A DNA stretch of 6,980 bases from Cytophagia bacterium (GTDB lineage: Bacteria > Bacteroidota > Bacteroidia > Cytophagales > Cyclobacteriaceae). A program made the position numbers and the translations under genes. The stretch's first letter is position 1. Each line of letters begins with the position of its first letter. Location of the stretch: positions 1 to 6,980 of the forward strand of contig JABXIP010000403.1 of assembly GCA_013373005.1 (NCBI GenBank), written 5' to 3'. The notes beneath the pieces were generated by a model. The model saw nothing but the letters and a program-made list of their open reading frames with translations. It made no database searches and was not told the DNA's origin. Positions 5,582-6,980 of the stretch are shown piece by piece.

Positions 5582-5601
5582 CTCCCGATAGTTATCGGGA
5601 G
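5582..5601. repeat. Near-perfect palindrome CTCCCGATA / TATCGGGAG
   Basis: Two 9-base arms (5582-5590 and 5593-5601) surround GT, so an 8-bp stem with a 4-base loop is realistic. It lies between hflX and tRNA-Arg. Neither strand has a T-run after the stem, so it is not a classical intrinsic terminator; it may be a dispersed intergenic palindrome or an RNA processing hairpin. An overlapping alternative pairing exists: ATCGGGA (5566-5572) with TCCCGAT (5583-5589). Confidence 0.6.
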
Positions 5602-5709
5602 AACTACGGGATCAAGTAGAATTCAATTTTCAGTATTCAAAGCCAAATTCCAAGATAAGCGGAAAGAAATTGATTTCAGACCAATTTTTACCAGACCGCT
5701 ACCTCAATC

Positions 5710-6906
5710 TTAGTAGTGTGAATCTTTGAGATAATTCGGGAAGATGGTGAAATGACGCTTTTTAACTTTTTCCATCAGCACCTCTTTAAATTCTTCCATA
5801 TTGGTTTTGTTGGTGGCAGATATGAATACCGATGAATCTTCTCCCTTACCAATGTAAGTGCGTTTGAGCTCTTCCAAGGTTGGTGGAGGATTATCCATTT
5901 CCTCTCGCATCTCTTCATCAACAATTTTCAGTTGATCGATCTTATTAAAGACCAAAATGGTTGGTTTATCGGTCGCTCCAATATCAATCAATGTTTGATT
6001 CACTGTGGCCATCTGGTCTTCAAAGTTTGGATGAGAAACATCTACTACATGAAGTAGAACGTCTGACTCCAACACCTCTGCTAAGGTCGATTTAAAGGAC
6101 TCAATTAAGTGAGTAGGAAGTTTTCTAATGAATCCAACCGTATCTGAAAGCAAGAATGGAATCTGATCCAAAACCACTTTTCTCACTGTTGAATCTACCG
6201 TAGCAAAGAGTTTATTTTCTGCCAAAACATCTGCCTTGGTTAACAAACGCATAAGTGTTGACTTACCTACGTTGGTATATCCAACCAATGCCACTCTTAC
6301 AATAGTTCCTCTTGATTTGCGCTGAACGGCATTCTGCTTTTCAATCTTTTCCAGCTTACCCTTGAGCACCGTAATCTGATTACGAATAGCTCTTCTATCC
6401 GTTTCAATCTCCTTTTCACCAGCTCCACCACGAGTTCCGGTTCCACCTCTCTGACGCTCAAGGTGAGTCCACATACGGGTTAGTCTTGGAAGTAAATAGG
6501 TAGACCTGGCCAACTCAACCTGAGTTTTAGCCTGAGCGGTTTGAGCCCTTTTCAGGAAAATATCCAGAATCAGTAAACTTCGGTCGTATATTTTAACCTT
6601 AAGCTCCTTTTCAAGATTTCTCAACTGCGATGGAGTCAAGTCATCATCAAAGATTACCACCTGAATTTCTTCAGCTTTAATGTAAGTCTGAATCTCTTCG
6701 AGCTTGCCCTTTCCTACAAAAGACCTTGTATCGGGCTTGTCCATTTTCTGGGTGAAAGACTTCACCACATTCAGGCCCATAGTCTCAGCCAGAAAAGCCA
6801 GTTCATCCAAATATTCAACTACGGTTTCCTCGGGCTGTTCACGATTAACCAGAGCAACCAAAACTACTCTGTCGTCTTCCTGCGGTGTTGTTTCAAATCC
6901 TCCCAT
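5710..6906 (-). CDS. hflX: GTPase HflX (ribosome-associated)
   Basis: HflX is a cytoplasmic GTPase that binds the 50S subunit, splits stalled or hibernating ribosomes and helps recovery from heat or antibiotic stress. The 398-residue product has the family layout: an N-terminal HflX domain (about 12-120, with the conserved SFVGKGKLEEI and the DDDLTPSQLRNLE stretch), a Gly-rich loop RGGTGTRGGAGEKEIETD (153-170) and a helical coiled-coil linker (about 170-197). The G domain follows: G1 GYTNVGKST (209-217), G2 Thr near 236 in ATVDST, G3 DTVG (255-258), G4 NKID (321-324) and G5 SA (363-364). All key residues are present, and the length is normal (E. coli HflX is 426). The start ATG at 6906 begins MGGFETTPQ; no strong Shine-Dalgarno is visible. 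It ends in TAA. No hfq or hflK/hflC neighbour is visible in this window. The identification is very secure. Confidence 0.97.
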   Translation of the reverse strand: MGGFETTPQEDDRVVLVALVNREQPEETVVEYLDELAFLAETMGLNVVKSFTQKMDKPDTRSFVGKGKLEEIQTYIKAEEIQVVIFDDDLTPSQLRNLEKELKVKIYDRSLLILDIFLKRAQTAQAKTQVELARSTYLLPRLTRMWTHLERQRGGTGTRGGAGEKEIETDRRAIRNQITVLKGKLEKIEKQNAVQRKSRGTIVRVALVGYTNVGKSTLMRLLTKADVLAENKLFATVDSTVRKVVLDQIPFLLSDTVGFIRKLPTHLIESFKSTLAEVLESDVLLHVVDVSHPNFEDQMATVNQTLIDIGATDKPTILVFNKIDQLKIVDEEMREEMDNPPPTLEELKRTYIGKGEDSSVFISATNKTNMEEFKEVLMEKVKKRHFTIFPNYLKDSHY

Positions 6907-6980
6907 AAATAGTGGCGCAATTTACCACTTATCGAATCATTTGTGAAACTCACCCATAAAATCTGCAAATGAACGACTAA
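6907..6980 (-). promoter_or_regulatory. Upstream region of hflX
   Basis: These 74 bases hold the leader and probably the promoter of hflX. A small inverted repeat AGTGG / CCACT (6911-6929, 9-base loop TAAATTGCG) sits five bases before the start codon. On the minus strand a TTTC followed 20 bases later by TAAATTG loosely resembles the Bacteroidota -33/-7 pattern, but the -7 box is one T short. No other gene is visible before the window ends. Confidence 0.3.

Noticed and set aside
5658..5700. AGCGG / CCGCT inverted repeat just downstream of hflX as its terminator
   Set aside because: Only 5 bp with a loop of over 30 bases and no T-run in the right place; no better than chance.
6704..6946. Plus-strand open frame of 80 codons
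   Set aside because: Antisense to the highly conserved N-terminus of hflX.

Overview
The window most likely comes from a Bacteroidota genome, probably a marine or soil gliding relative of the Cytophagales. The base composition is moderately AT-rich and strong Shine-Dalgarno sites are scarce. HflX has the form usual for the phylum, and the largest gene is a secreted thrombospondin-type-3 (TSP3) repeat protein of the kind common there. The phylum follows from family knowledge; the order is a guess. Every gene I can support lies on the minus strand, so read from high to low coordinates.

Layout in transcription order. (1) 6906-5710: hflX, a complete ribosome-associated GTPase. (2) 5709-5213: a non-coding stretch with a palindrome (5582-5601), a tRNA-Arg with anticodon CCT (5555-5484), a degenerate 3' tRNA fragment (about 5473-5438) and an intrinsic-terminator-like hairpin (5300-5279). 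(3) 5212-4961: an 83-residue uncharacterised protein. (4) About 4859 to 1, running off the window: one very long open frame of about 1,600 codons. It encodes an exported giant protein with a Sec signal peptide, an N-terminal propeller-like region, an SdrD-B-like domain and more than 1,150 residues of Asp-rich TSP3 calcium-binding repeats. Its C-terminus lies outside the window, so a type IX secretion sorting domain or outer-membrane anchor can be neither shown nor excluded.

The giant gene is the notable part. Its TSP3 region has a higher-order organisation: a module of 741 bp (247 codons) recurs with matching landmarks, and the copy nearest the window edge is enlarged to about 936 bp by one extra 192-bp (64-codon) block. 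The gene also lacks any in-frame ATG or GTG before the signal peptide. The nearest ATG with a purine-rich leader is one base out of frame across a run of seven T on the coding strand. That suggests a non-ATG start, a homopolymer error or slippage-controlled expression.

The genes do not form an evident pathway. HflX and the tRNA are translation housekeeping, while the giant protein is a surface or matrix component. The apparent open frames on the plus strand across 1-3250 are Ser/Pro-rich antisense shadows of the Asp/Gly-rich repeats and are not annotated.
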